64,000 bases of DNA from Rhodococcus sp. B50 (GTDB lineage: Bacteria; Actinomycetota; Actinomycetes; Mycobacteriales; Mycobacteriaceae), in the NCBI RefSeq assembly GCF_013602415.1, contig NZ_WPAG02000002.1:4095480-4159479 (forward strand). The letters run 5' to 3'. The position numbers and the translations under genes were made by a program. Below, in pieces: positions 17,437 through 26,026 of this stretch. The notes below the pieces were generated by a model. It saw nothing but the letters and a program-made list of their open reading frames with translations, was not told the origin of the DNA and made no database searches. How positions within the stretch are numbered: the first letter of the stretch is position 1; each line of letters begins with the position of its first letter.

Positions 17437-18771
17437 TCACCCGTTGCCGTTACCGCGGCCGCTGTTCCCGTTTCCATTGCCGTTGTTGCCGTCGTTGCCG
17501 TTGTTGCCGTTGTTGTTCCCGTTGTTCCCCTGGGAATTGCCGTTCCCGTTGTTGTTTCCGGGTCCGCTGTTCCCACGGGATTCGGGTTCGGACCTCGCGG
17601 GCCCGGCATCCGTCGGCGGTGCGACGGGAGCGGTCTCCGGAGCGGGTACGACGGGCGGAACCACGGGGGTCTCGTCCGCTGTGCGCGCCGGGACGACCGT
17701 GGATTCGGGGGTCGCAGGAAGTTCGGTGGTGGCCGGTACCCGTTGAGGCGTCGATGCGGAGATGCCCGGCGTCCGGGTCTCCGGCGTGGCCGTGGGCGGG
17801 GAGTCGCCCCGTCCGAATCCGAGCGCGAGACCGCCCACGGCGAGCGCCCCGACCAGCGTCAGACCCGCCGCGACGACAACTCCACGGGAACGGTCCGTGC
17901 CTACGGTGGTCGCCGGTCCGGCGATCTCACCCGCCGGCAGGAGGGTTGTCGCCGTGCGGTATCCGTCGAAATTCTGTAGTGCCGCGAGCATCTCGTGCGC
18001 ACTGCTGAACCGGTCGGAAGGCTCTCGCGCCATGGCCCGTTCGATCACTGCGACGAGCCCCGGATGGGCATCCGGGCGGAGTTCGGTGAGCGGGATCGGC
18101 CGGTCGTGCGTGATGGAGCGTGCCAGCGTGAGGATGTTGTCCTCGGCGAACGGCCTCCGCCCGCAGAGACACTCGTATCCGACGACCCCGACCGCGTACA
18201 GATCGTCCGTCACGGATGCGGGATGTCCGGTGATGCGGTCCGGGCTCAGATAGGCGACGGTCCCCACGAGTTCACCGGTGCGGGTGAGGTCGTCGCCGAC
18301 GCTCTTCGCGATACCGAAGTCGGCGACCTTGATCTCGCCGTTCTCTGCGATCAGCACGTTCGCCGGCTTGATGTCCCGGTGGAGGATCCCCGCCCCGTGC
18401 GCGGCGACGAGCGCCTCGAGAATTCCGGCGAGCACCGTGCGCACGCGATCGTCGGATAGGGGTTCGCGGGCGATGTCGTCGGCGAGGGTCCGCCCGGGGA
18501 GCCGTTCCATAACGATGTAGGGACGTCGGTCGTGTTCGCCCGTGTCGTACACGGCGACAATGCGAGGGTGGTTCAGGGCTGCGGCGGCCCGGGCCTCGCC
18601 CTCGAAACGTCGTCGTACGTCCGGTCTGCTGCCGAACTCCCGTCCGAGCAGTTTGACCGCGACGGGCCGGTGTAGGCGAGTGTCCCAACCGTCGTGGATC
18701 TCGCCGCTGCCGCCTACGCCGAGTAGGCCGCTCAGCTCGTAGCGGCCGTCGAGGACTTTGTGGACGGTCAC
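17437..18771 (-). CDS. Membrane-anchored Ser/Thr protein kinase (PknB type) with Asn/Gly-rich tail
   Basis: A Hanks-type kinase of 444 residues from the GTG at 18771; an ATG at 18837 would add 22 residues. Domains: kinase 1-265 with Lys40, catalytic HRDIKPAN at 131-138, DFG in VADFGIAKS, and the activation loop TRTGELVGTVAYLSP. A single membrane helix follows at about 299-319 (VVVAAGLTLVGALAVGGLAL), then a Pro/Thr-rich linker. The tail is about 45 residues of Asn and Gly ending SGRGNGNG. The glycine loop is GVGGSGE, close to consensus. There are no PASTA domains, so the extracellular part is not a peptidoglycan sensor of the PknB kind. Confidence 0.87.
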   Translation of the reverse strand: MTVHKVLDGRYELSGLLGVGGSGEIHDGWDTRLHRPVAVKLLGREFGSRPDVRRRFEGEARAAAALNHPRIVAVYDTGEHDRRPYIVMERLPGRTLADDIAREPLSDDRVRTVLAGILEALVAAHGAGILHRDIKPANVLIAENGEIKVADFGIAKSVGDDLTRTGELVGTVAYLSPDRITGHPASVTDDLYAVGVVGYECLCGRRPFAEDNILTLARSITHDRPIPLTELRPDAHPGLVAVIERAMAREPSDRFSSAHEMLAALQNFDGYRTATTLLPAGEIAGPATTVGTDRSRGVVVAAGLTLVGALAVGGLALGFGRGDSPPTATPETRTPGISASTPQRVPATTELPATPESTVVPARTADETPVVPPVVPAPETAPVAPPTDAGPARSEPESRGNSGPGNNNGNGNSQGNNGNNNGNNGNDGNNGNGNGNSGRGNGNG

Positions 18772-18927
18772 AGAGTGACGGTAGCCGTTCGAACAGGAAG
18801 GTAAACAAAATGCGCTGGTGGGGCGAGGTGCATCCACGCTTCATCCGGGATCTTCACCCGCCGCTCGTAACGTGTTTGTAATTCGTGCCGATCTCAAGCC
18901 GGGAGAACAAGCTGCCGGAGGGTCTGA

Positions 18928-19794
18928 ATGAAGGCGATTGTGCGAGCCGGGATCGTCGCCGGCATGGCAGCTGCATCGATGGTGTGGCCGGTGTCCGCGA
19001 TGAGCGACCCGGGGAACGAGCAGGGCATCCGATACGTCGCGCTCGGCGACTCGCGTGCCGCCGGGCCCTACCTCGATGCAGCGGCGATGCTCAGCGGATG
19101 CGCCCGCGCCGATGCGGGATATCCGAACCTCGTCGCGGGTTCGCTGCAGACCGTCAGCTTCGTCAACGTCGCGTGTTCGGGTGCGCGCACCGAGCACATC
19201 ACGTCCGTCCCGCAACAGACGTCGACCGGATCGGTCCCGCCCCAGATCGATTCGCTCACGCCGGACACGAATCTCGTCACGCTGAGCATCGGCGGCAACG
19301 ATGTCGGCTGGTCGGGGCTCGTCTCGGCGTGCTACACCGAGCTTCCGGGCGGCGACGCGCACTGCCGCACCGATCCGGGTACCACCTCGCGCATGGATGC
19401 CGCCCTGAGCGCGCTCGGACCGAAGGTCACCGCGACACTTACCGCTGTCCAGCAACGCGCACCGCGCGCACGGGTCCTGCTGGTCGGGCACGGTGGTGTC
19501 TTCGGCAACCGGGGCTGCTGGCCGAACATTCCCACCAGCGACGCCGATGCGTCGTTCGTGACCACCTTCTTCTCGCGGATGAACCGTGTGCTCGCCAGGT
19601 CCGCCGCCGAGGCCGGTGCCGAGTTCGTCGACGTCATGGCCGGGTCGGAAGGGCACGACGCGTGTGCCCCCTCCGAGCAGCGCTTCTACGAGGGACGACA
19701 GTCGCTGTCGCTGGCGAAGGCACTGCACCCCACCGCCGCGGGGATGCGGCACATGGCGCAGCGGGTGACGAACGTCTGGTACCAGCGGGGCTAG
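18928..19794 (+). CDS. Secreted SGNH/GDSL hydrolase
   Basis: A 288-residue secreted esterase/lipase of the SGNH superfamily. A signal peptide covers about residues 1-24 (AGIVAGMAAASMVWPVSA). Block I with the nucleophile is GDSRAAGP, block III is GGNDVGW, and the catalytic His is in ALHPTAAGMRH; several Cys residues could form disulphides. It resembles the secreted lipases of mycobacteria and rhodococci. It is divergent from the kinase gene across a 156-bp gap. Substrate is an ester or lipid outside the cell. Confidence 0.88.
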   Translation: MKAIVRAGIVAGMAAASMVWPVSAMSDPGNEQGIRYVALGDSRAAGPYLDAAAMLSGCARADAGYPNLVAGSLQTVSFVNVACSGARTEHITSVPQQTSTGSVPPQIDSLTPDTNLVTLSIGGNDVGWSGLVSACYTELPGGDAHCRTDPGTTSRMDAALSALGPKVTATLTAVQQRAPRARVLLVGHGGVFGNRGCWPNIPTSDADASFVTTFFSRMNRVLARSAAEAGAEFVDVMAGSEGHDACAPSEQRFYEGRQSLSLAKALHPTAAGMRHMAQRVTNVWYQRG

Positions 19795-19809
19795 GTAGAC
19801 AACCGAAAG

Positions 19810-19857
19810 GTGAGGCTCACAACCCTCATGGTCGACCACCAAGGTTGTGAGCCTCAC
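19810..19857. repeat. Perfect 15-bp inverted repeat (hairpin)
   Basis: Arms GTGAGGCTCACAACC (19810-19824) and its exact complement (19843-19857) enclose an 18-base loop just after the SGNH hydrolase stop. There is no T-run, so it may be a factor-assisted terminator or a dispersed palindrome. No other copy was seen in the window. Confidence 0.65.
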
Positions 19858-19996
19858 TTCTGCGTTGTGAACCCATCAACCGACGACCAGCGGCGTTTCG
19901 TTCGCGACACTCGCCGGACACGAGGGCGAAAAAGTGGAATGCTGCACTCCACTGCGTGCTCACATCCGTCGAACCGGTCCTGCGCGGGAGGCCTCG

Positions 19997-21409
19997 ATGA
20001 CGCTCTACCGACAACCGCTCGGCGGAACCGCCTACAAGTTCGACGGCCTCGTCGATCTGCTCGGGAAGGCCTCCCCGCGCCGCTCGGGTGATGAACTCGC
20101 CGGCTGCGCCGCCACCTCGGATGCCGAACGTGCCGCCGCGCAGTTGGCCCTCGCCGACCTCCCGCTGACCACCTTCCTCACCGAGGCGGTCGTCCCGTAC
20201 GAGACCGACGAGGTCACCAGGCTGATCGTCGACACCCACGACGCGACGGCCTTCGCGCCGGTCTCGCACATGACCGTCGGGGAACTGCGCGACCACCTTC
20301 TGGAGGTCGCGGCCCGACCGGACTCCGCCGACGTGCTCGCGGCACTCGCGCCGGGACTCACCCCGGAGATGGTCGCGGCGACCAGCAAGATCATGCGCAA
20401 CCAGGACCTCATCGCGGTCTCCCGCGCCGTGACGGTGACCAGCGCGTTCCGCACCACCATCGGGGTGCCCGGCCGGCTCGCGACGCGCCTGCAACCGAAC
20501 CATCCCGTCGACGATCCACAGGGAGTCGCCGCGTCCGTCCTCGACGGTCTGCTGATGGGATGCGGCGACGCGGTGGTCGGCATCAACCCGGCGAGCGACT
20601 CGCCGCACGCCGTCGCCGACCTGCTGCATCTGCTCGACGACATTCGGCAGCGGTTCGAGATCCCCACGCAGTCGTGCGTGCTGACCCACGTCACCACCAC
20701 GATCGATCTGATCGAGAAGGACGCACCCGTCGACCTGGTGTTCCAGTCCGTCGCCGGCACCGAGGGTGCCAACCGCAGCTTCGGGGTGGACCTCGCCGTG
20801 CTGCGGGAGGGCAACGAGGCCGGCAGATCGCTGCGACGGGGGACCGTCGGTAGCAACGTCATGTACTTCGAGACCGGGCAGGGTTCGGCGTTGTCGTCCG
20901 GTACACATCTCGGTACCGGTGGCAGACCGGTCGATCAGCAGACCCTCGAAGCACGTGCGTATGCCGTTGCGCGCGAATTCGATCCGCTGCTCGTCAACAC
21001 GGTCGTCGGGTTCATCGGACCGGAATACCTGTACGACGGCAAGCAGATCATCCGCGCGGGTCTCGAAGACCAGTTCTGCGGAAAACTTCTCGGCCTGCCG
21101 ATGGGCGTGGACGTCTGCTACACCAACCATGCCGAAGCCGATCAGGACGACATGGACACCCTGCTCACCTTGTTGGCCGTCGCCGGGACAGCATTCGTCA
21201 TCACCGTGCCCGGCGCCGACGACGTGATGCTCGGCTACCAGTCGCTGTCGTTCCACGACGCGCTGTATGTGCGGGAGGTGGCAAAACTACGACCGGCACC
21301 GGAATTCGAGGACTGGCTACGCAGGCAGGGCATGGCGGACGACGTCGGTCGCATCCTGCCGGTGGACGTCGGCACGTCTCCCCTCCGAGCGCTCGGGAGT
21401 GCCCTGTGA
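19997..21409 (+). CDS. eutB: Ethanolamine ammonia-lyase heavy subunit
   Basis: A 470-residue large subunit of adenosylcobalamin-dependent ethanolamine ammonia-lyase, which splits ethanolamine to acetaldehyde and ammonia. Length fits the family (about 450-470). Recognisable blocks are MTVGELRDHLLEV, IGVPGRLATRLQPNHP, FQSVAGTEGANRSFG, MYFETGQGSALSSG and VDVCYTNHAEADQDD. The ATG at 19997 follows GGGAGG. The stop overlaps the eutC start (GTGA). No eutA reactivase, permease or microcompartment gene is nearby, so this is the minimal actinobacterial form. Confidence 0.95.
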   Translation: MTLYRQPLGGTAYKFDGLVDLLGKASPRRSGDELAGCAATSDAERAAAQLALADLPLTTFLTEAVVPYETDEVTRLIVDTHDATAFAPVSHMTVGELRDHLLEVAARPDSADVLAALAPGLTPEMVAATSKIMRNQDLIAVSRAVTVTSAFRTTIGVPGRLATRLQPNHPVDDPQGVAASVLDGLLMGCGDAVVGINPASDSPHAVADLLHLLDDIRQRFEIPTQSCVLTHVTTTIDLIEKDAPVDLVFQSVAGTEGANRSFGVDLAVLREGNEAGRSLRRGTVGSNVMYFETGQGSALSSGTHLGTGGRPVDQQTLEARAYAVAREFDPLLVNTVVGFIGPEYLYDGKQIIRAGLEDQFCGKLLGLPMGVDVCYTNHAEADQDDMDTLLTLLAVAGTAFVITVPGADDVMLGYQSLSFHDALYVREVAKLRPAPEFEDWLRRQGMADDVGRILPVDVGTSPLRALGSAL

Positions 21410-22173
21410 ACGATCTGTGGGACGAATTGCGTCGGCACACCCAGGCCCGGATCGGACTGGGACGCACCGGGAACAGCATCCCGACCCGTCGTCATCTGGA
21501 GTTCGTGACGGCCCATGCCGAGGCGCGCGACGCCGTGCACGTCCCGCTCGATGTGCCCGGGATGGTGCGGCGGACGAAGGAACTCGGACTCGGCGATCCG
21601 TTGGTCGTGGAAAGCGCAGCGGAGGATCGCAGTACGTATCTGCGGCGCCCCGACCTCGGCCGGCAACTCGCCGAGGGAACCACGCTGCCACGAACGGAGG
21701 TCGATCTCGGCATCGCGCTGTGCGACGGGTTGTCGTCCACGGCCCTCGACGCCCACGGACCTGATCTGCTCGCGGCGATCGTCGCCGCGCTGCGGGGGCT
21801 GACCGTGGCGCCGCCGGTGATCGCGACGCAGGCGCGCGTCGCGTTGGGTGACCAGATCGGTGAGAAGCTCGGCGTCACGACGATGCTCGTGATCATCGGC
21901 GAACGCCCCGGCCTGTCGGTGGCGGACAGCGTCGGCGTGTACCTGACGCACCACCCGAGGCCGGGACGCAGTGACGCCGAACGCAACTGCGTGTCGAACA
22001 TCCACCCGCCCGGCGGGATGACCTACGACCACGCGGCGCGCGTCGTCGCGGCCCTCGTGAACGGCGCGCGGCAGTTGGGGGCGTCGGGGGTGGCGTTGAA
22101 GGACACCTCGCGGGATCCCGCGCTCACCGACCCCAACGGCGGAGCGGCAATTGGTCATCGGAGCGCGCAATAA
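21406..22173 (+). CDS. eutC: Ethanolamine ammonia-lyase light subunit
   Basis: A 255-residue small subunit that completes the B12-binding site of ethanolamine ammonia-lyase. Typical blocks are ARIGLGRTGNSIPT, the LCDGLSSTAL segment and IIGERPGLSVADSVGVYLT, and the conserved ERNCVSNIHPPGG. The GTG at 21406 is coupled to eutB. The last codons (GGAAIGHRSAQ) are read from the left half of the palindromic element at 22141-22200, so the native C-terminus may have been replaced. Confidence 0.94.
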   Translation: MNDLWDELRRHTQARIGLGRTGNSIPTRRHLEFVTAHAEARDAVHVPLDVPGMVRRTKELGLGDPLVVESAAEDRSTYLRRPDLGRQLAEGTTLPRTEVDLGIALCDGLSSTALDAHGPDLLAAIVAALRGLTVAPPVIATQARVALGDQIGEKLGVTTMLVIIGERPGLSVADSVGVYLTHHPRPGRSDAERNCVSNIHPPGGMTYDHAARVVAALVNGARQLGASGVALKDTSRDPALTDPNGGAAIGHRSAQ

Positions 22174-22200
22174 TGCGCACCTATGACCATTTCGCGCTCC
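22141..22200. repeat. Palindromic element copy A (left boundary of catabolic island)
   Basis: An imperfect 18-bp inverted repeat (22141-22158 and 22183-22200, right arm ATGACCATTTCGCGCTCC) around a 24-base loop that itself contains GCGC...GCGC. A second copy at 52428-52487 is identical at 54 of 60 positions and in the same orientation. It lies between convergent genes and overlaps the 3' end of eutC. It could act as a two-way terminator. Confidence 0.8.
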
Positions 22201-22221
22201 GCAGCGTCGAGGACCTCCTGA

Positions 22222-22962
22222 TTACTGCGCGGTGTAGCCGCCGTCCACGAGGAATTCTCCACCGGTGATGAACGACGCTTCGTCGCTCGCCAGGAACGCG
22301 ACGAGGCCGGCCACTTCGTCCGAGGTGCCGAGCCTGCCCAGTGGTGTCAGTGCGGCCATCCGTTCCCGGCCCTGATCTCCGAGGGTGGGGGTGTCGATGA
22401 AACCCGGGTGCACCGAGTTCACACGGACACCGTCCGACGCCCAGGCGACGGCCGTGTTCTTCGACAGCGTCCGCACCGCGCCCTTCGCGGCTGCATACGC
22501 CGGAGCGGATCCGAAGCCTCCGACGACGCCGAACATCGAACTGACGTTGACGACCGAACCGTAGCCGGACGCCTTCAGTGCGGAGCTCGCCGCTCGTTGA
22601 CCGAGGAAGACACTGGTCTGCGTCACCGCGATGACCCGGGCGTAGAGCTCAGTGTCGGTGTCCTCGATCAGGTCCGGGTGAGCGATTCCGGCGTTGTTCA
22701 CCAGGATCCCGAGGCCTCCGAAGGTGTCGACCGTCTCGGCGATCGTCTCCTGCCACTCCGCTTCGGAGGAGACATCCAGGTGCCGGTAGACGGCTCGACC
22801 ACCGCCGTCCACGATCGACTGCGCCACAGCGGTGCCGAGGTCGTCCTGGATATCGGCGACGACCACGGCCCCACCTTCGGCGGCGATGCGTTCCGCGACC
22901 GCACGACCGATCCCGCTCGCGGCGCCGGTCACCAGCGCCACCTTGTTCTCGAACCGACTCAT
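22222..22962 (-). CDS. Short-chain dehydrogenase
   Basis: A 246-residue classical SDR. TGAASGIG is at residues 12-19, NNAGIAHPDLIEDT follows, and the catalytic residues are Ser141 and Tyr156-x3-Lys160 (YAAAK). The C-terminus FITGGEFLVDGGYTAQ is intact. The ATG at 22962 follows GGGAGCGGG. It is the last gene of a six-gene minus-strand operon that starts with the old yellow enzyme and ends at palindromic element A. It probably oxidises or reduces a cyclic alcohol/ketone intermediate of the island pathway; the substrate is unknown. Confidence 0.87.
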   Translation of the reverse strand: MSRFENKVALVTGAASGIGRAVAERIAAEGGAVVVADIQDDLGTAVAQSIVDGGGRAVYRHLDVSSEAEWQETIAETVDTFGGLGILVNNAGIAHPDLIEDTDTELYARVIAVTQTSVFLGQRAASSALKASGYGSVVNVSSMFGVVGGFGSAPAYAAAKGAVRTLSKNTAVAWASDGVRVNSVHPGFIDTPTLGDQGRERMAALTPLGRLGTSDEVAGLVAFLASDEASFITGGEFLVDGGYTAQ

Positions 22963-22999
22963 CGACCCGCTCCCTTCTCGGAGTTCCGCATACGGGATG

Positions 23000-23749
23000 T
23001 CAGACTCCGAGAGCGACCCGACCGGCAGTGGCCCCACCGTCGACGATCAGATCGTGCCCGGTGACGTAGTTCGCGTCGTCCGAGGCGAGGTACAGGATTC
23101 CCGTGGCCATCTGGGAGGGGTTCGCGGCGTATCCGACGGGCTGGAGCTTGTCGAGGACGTCGACGATGCCCTCCACATCCGGCACCATGCCGCTCAGCAT
23201 GGTTCCCGGCGAGATCGTGTTCACACGAATACCTTTGGGTGCGAGTTCGAGCGCGCACGCCTTGGACATCGCGACCACGGCCGCCTTCGTGCCGCAGTAG
23301 ACGGCCATGCCCTCGGTGGGCAGGTAACCACCGTTGGAGGCAGTGTTGACGATGACGCCGGATCCCTGCTCCGCCATGACGCGACCTGCCGCTCGCGTGC
23401 CGTAAAAGATGCCGCCGAAGTTCACGGCGACCACGCGCTCGAAGTCGTCGTTCGTCGTGTCGAGAAGGGGGCCGGCGGCGTGGACTCCGGCGTTGTTGCA
23501 CATCACGTCGAGTCGTCCGTACCGGGCAACGGTCCCGCTGACGAGAGCGTCGACCTCGGCGGGGTTGCCGACGTCGGTGCGGACGAAGTCGGCGCCGATC
23601 TCCTGCGCTGCGGTCTCACCCGTCTCCTGGCTGATGTCCGCCATGATCACGCGAGCGCCTTCGGCGGCCATCAGTTCGGCGGTTGCCCGGCCGAGACCGG
23701 AGGAGGCGCCGGTGATGATGACGATCTTGTCCTGCATACGGTGTGCCAT
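23000..23749 (-). CDS. Short-chain dehydrogenase
   Basis: A 249-residue SDR. TGASSGLG is at residues 13-20, CNNAGVHAAGPLLDTTNDDF follows, and catalytic residues are Ser138 and Tyr151-x3-Lys155 (YCGTK). The ATG at 23749 is preceded by AAAGG; a second in-frame ATG 12 bp inside is possible. It lies 37 bp upstream of the next SDR gene and 37 bp downstream of the SRPBCC gene, inside one operon. With five other SDRs in the island it points to stepwise redox chemistry on a polyfunctional substrate. Confidence 0.87.
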   Translation of the reverse strand: MAHRMQDKIVIITGASSGLGRATAELMAAEGARVIMADISQETGETAAQEIGADFVRTDVGNPAEVDALVSGTVARYGRLDVMCNNAGVHAAGPLLDTTNDDFERVVAVNFGGIFYGTRAAGRVMAEQGSGVIVNTASNGGYLPTEGMAVYCGTKAAVVAMSKACALELAPKGIRVNTISPGTMLSGMVPDVEGIVDVLDKLQPVGYAANPSQMATGILYLASDDANYVTGHDLIVDGGATAGRVALGV

Positions 23750-23786
23750 GTCGGCCTTTCGGATGGTGGTGCCGGAAGTGGAAGTG

Positions 23787-24296
23787 TCAGGCGGTGGGCG
23801 AACCGAGGGTGCGCTCGGCGTGGAGCGCCTCGCTGCGCTTCTTCAGTGCGACGGCGGTGTCGTCGAACGCGCGCTTCACCCATACACCGCTGTCGGCCAT
23901 GATCTGGTGCGCTTCCTCGCCGAGGAAGGCGTCGGTGGAGTAGTAGCGGCACCGGTTCTCGTCGATCGGTTCGATGACCTGATCGCGTCGCGCGGCCTGC
24001 GCGGAGATCTCGGTGGGACGGAGCTCCCACGACAGCAGGCGTTCCGGCACCACGGCACAGACGTATTCGGTGTACGGGAAGGTCTCCGTGGCGCCCGAGT
24101 AGTCGGTCAGCGTCATGTTCACCGGCGCGCCGATTTCCAGTGTCGATTCCACTGCGATGCAGAAGGGGTTCCAGTTCGGATAGTTGTCGAGGTCGGTGAG
24201 GACCTCCCAGACGACACTCGCGGGCGCGTCGATCTCGACCTCGACGGAGCGAACGGTGGTGGCGGAATCGTATTCGGGGATGGACAATTCGGTCAT
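23787..24296 (-). CDS. SRPBCC (START/polyketide-cyclase-like) family protein
   Basis: A 169-residue helix-grip protein. The opening VRSVEVEIDAPASVVWEVL and DLDNYPNWNPFC is the standard SRPBCC signature, and the C-terminal helix (VWVKRAFDDTAVALKKRSEA) closes the hydrophobic pocket. Such proteins bind or cyclise hydrophobic ligands. It sits between SDR genes of the OYE-led operon, so a lipophilic cyclic intermediate is a plausible ligand. The ATG at 24296 follows GGAGGAAC. Confidence 0.83.
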   Translation of the reverse strand: MTELSIPEYDSATTVRSVEVEIDAPASVVWEVLTDLDNYPNWNPFCIAVESTLEIGAPVNMTLTDYSGATETFPYTEYVCAVVPERLLSWELRPTEISAQAARRDQVIEPIDENRCRYYSTDAFLGEEAHQIMADSGVWVKRAFDDTAVALKKRSEALHAERTLGSPTA

Positions 24297-24310
24297 CGTT
24301 CCTCCGATGA

Positions 24311-25126
24311 TCAGCGGATGAGGGTTCCCAGGTCGACCGGAATCTGAGCACCGGTGATGTGACGGGCTTCGTCGGACAGCAGCCAGGCGACGGTTCCGGC
24401 GATGTCTTCCGCGTCGGTCGCCGCGTCCGGCAGGGCGTTCATGAAGATCGGCCCCAGAGTGTCGGCATGATCGGCGATCAGCTGCTGCATCTCGACCGGC
24501 TGCATGTCGGTGGTCACCCCGGCTGGGTGAACAGTGTTGACGCGGATGCGGTGCTGGCCGAGTTCGTTGGCCAGGGTCTTGCACAGGCCGACGACCCCGT
24601 GCTTGCTGGCCGAATAGGCTGCCACGAAAGGCAGCCCACGTAGACCCGCCACCGAGCTCGTCATGACAATGGCGCCGCCGCGGCCCTGCTCGAGCAGGAT
24701 CGGCACGGCCGCCTTGACGGTGTGGAAGACCCCGGTCAGGTTGATGTCGATGGTCTCCTTCCACTGCTCGAGGGCGTGCTCCCAGGTGGTGGCGGCGGTG
24801 CAGACACCGGCATTGGCGACGACGACGTCGAGGCCGCCGAGTTCGGCGACGCCCTCCGAGAGCGCCTGCTGGAGCGCGTCGAAGTCGCGGACGTCGACCT
24901 CGCGGGCGACGATGCGCCGGCCGAGCGCTTCGATCTCCTTGACGGTGACGGCCAAATCGTCGGGGGTGGCGCCGGGGTAGGCGGGGTATTCGAGGGGCTT
25001 GCAGATGTCGATGGCGATGATGTCGGCGCCTTCGCGCGCGAGCCGGACGGCTTCGGCGCGGCCCTGCCCGCGGGCGGCTCCGGTGATGAAGGCGATCTTG
25101 CCTTCGAATCGGGGTGTGCTCGTCAT
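24311..25126 (-). CDS. Mycofactocin-coupled SDR family oxidoreductase
   Basis: A 271-residue SDR of the mycofactocin-coupled group, whose tightly held NAD is recycled by the peptide-derived redox cofactor mycofactocin rather than by free NAD. Signatures are TGAARGQG (16-23), AIDICKP followed by the insertion YPAYPGATPDDLAVTVKEIE, ALGRRIVAREVDVRD, and the catalytic Ser157 with YSASKHGVVG (Tyr171, Lys175). NTVHPAGVTTDM near the C-terminus is also typical. It implies that a mycofactocin locus exists elsewhere in the genome. It lies in the middle of the OYE-led operon. Confidence 0.85.
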   Translation of the reverse strand: MTSTPRFEGKIAFITGAARGQGRAEAVRLAREGADIIAIDICKPLEYPAYPGATPDDLAVTVKEIEALGRRIVAREVDVRDFDALQQALSEGVAELGGLDVVVANAGVCTAATTWEHALEQWKETIDINLTGVFHTVKAAVPILLEQGRGGAIVMTSSVAGLRGLPFVAAYSASKHGVVGLCKTLANELGQHRIRVNTVHPAGVTTDMQPVEMQQLIADHADTLGPIFMNALPDAATDAEDIAGTVAWLLSDEARHITGAQIPVDLGTLIR

Positions 25127-25164
25127 GATGCTCCGATCGGAACGGGAATGGGGTGCGGTCGGGT

Positions 25165-25974
25165 TTAGCCGAAGGACGCGCGGCCACCGGTCAAGACGGA
25201 TCCACCGTCGGTGGTCACGTCGAAGCGCGCGTCGGTGGCGTCGCCCCAGGCGCGGACCTGCGCGGTGTCGCCGGGAAAGACGGGTGCCGCGAAGCGGCCG
25301 GACAGAGTCTTCAGGTCGGCCGGGTGGGCGCCGAGCATGTCGGCGAGAGGCAGGGTGGTTGCCGCAAGCGTGCACATCCCGTGCAGGATCGGCCGCGGTT
25401 GTCCGATGCGCGCTGCCGCGTCGGGATCGATGTGGATGTGGTGCCGGTCGCCGGTGAGCCGGTAGAGCACGGCCTGATCGGCGTCGGTCGTCAGTGTGCC
25501 GACCACGGTCGGATCTCCCTCGGGCGCGGCCGGTGCCGAGGGGCCGCGATCGCCGCCGAATCCTCCTGCACCAGGCGCGAACAGCGACCAGCCGGCCACG
25601 AAGTAGTCGCTCTCGACGACCACCTCGAAGACCGCGGCACGACCCTTGTCCCAGACCTCACCGACCCGTGCCGACATCGAGATCTCGCCGGACCGGGGCA
25701 GGGGAGCGAGCACGTCGAGACTCTGGGAACCGTGGAGAGCGGTCTTCGTATCGAACGCCCCGAGAGCGCCCAGCGCATCGGGTGCCCACTGTGCCAGGGT
25801 CAGGGCGAAGGTGGGCAGGACGCGGAGCCGGTCCTCGAAGACCAGGTCGAGGTCGGTGGCGTGGGCCCCGACCGCCAGCGCGTACAGGATGGCGTCGCGC
25901 TCGTCGTAGCCGACCACTCGGGTGCCCAGGTCGAGGCCACGCCACCGGGTGGGGGTCGACGTCGTTTCGGTCAT
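25165..25974 (-). CDS. MaoC-like (R)-specific enoyl-CoA hydratase/dehydratase, double hotdog
   Basis: A 269-residue protein with two hotdog halves. The catalytic hydratase-2 motif is in the C-terminal half: LTGDRHHIHIDPDAA, with the Asp and His expected to activate water. The overhanging HGMCTLAATT segment follows. Members hydrate 2-enoyl-CoA thioesters in beta-oxidation of steroid side chains and fatty acids. The ATG at 25974 follows AAGGGA. Being second in the OYE-led operon, it indicates that the island pathway includes CoA-thioester intermediates. Confidence 0.85.
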   Translation of the reverse strand: MTETTSTPTRWRGLDLGTRVVGYDERDAILYALAVGAHATDLDLVFEDRLRVLPTFALTLAQWAPDALGALGAFDTKTALHGSQSLDVLAPLPRSGEISMSARVGEVWDKGRAAVFEVVVESDYFVAGWSLFAPGAGGFGGDRGPSAPAAPEGDPTVVGTLTTDADQAVLYRLTGDRHHIHIDPDAAARIGQPRPILHGMCTLAATTLPLADMLGAHPADLKTLSGRFAAPVFPGDTAQVRAWGDATDARFDVTTDGGSVLTGGRASFG

Positions 25975-26026
25975 CGATGGAGATCCCTTCTGGTGTTGTC
26001 GGCGCGCGTGTGGTGGGGCTGGAGGG

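Noticed and set aside
19810..19857. Short peptides read through the hairpin
   Set aside because: The similar peptides on both strands come only from the inverted repeat; neither is preceded by a ribosome site.
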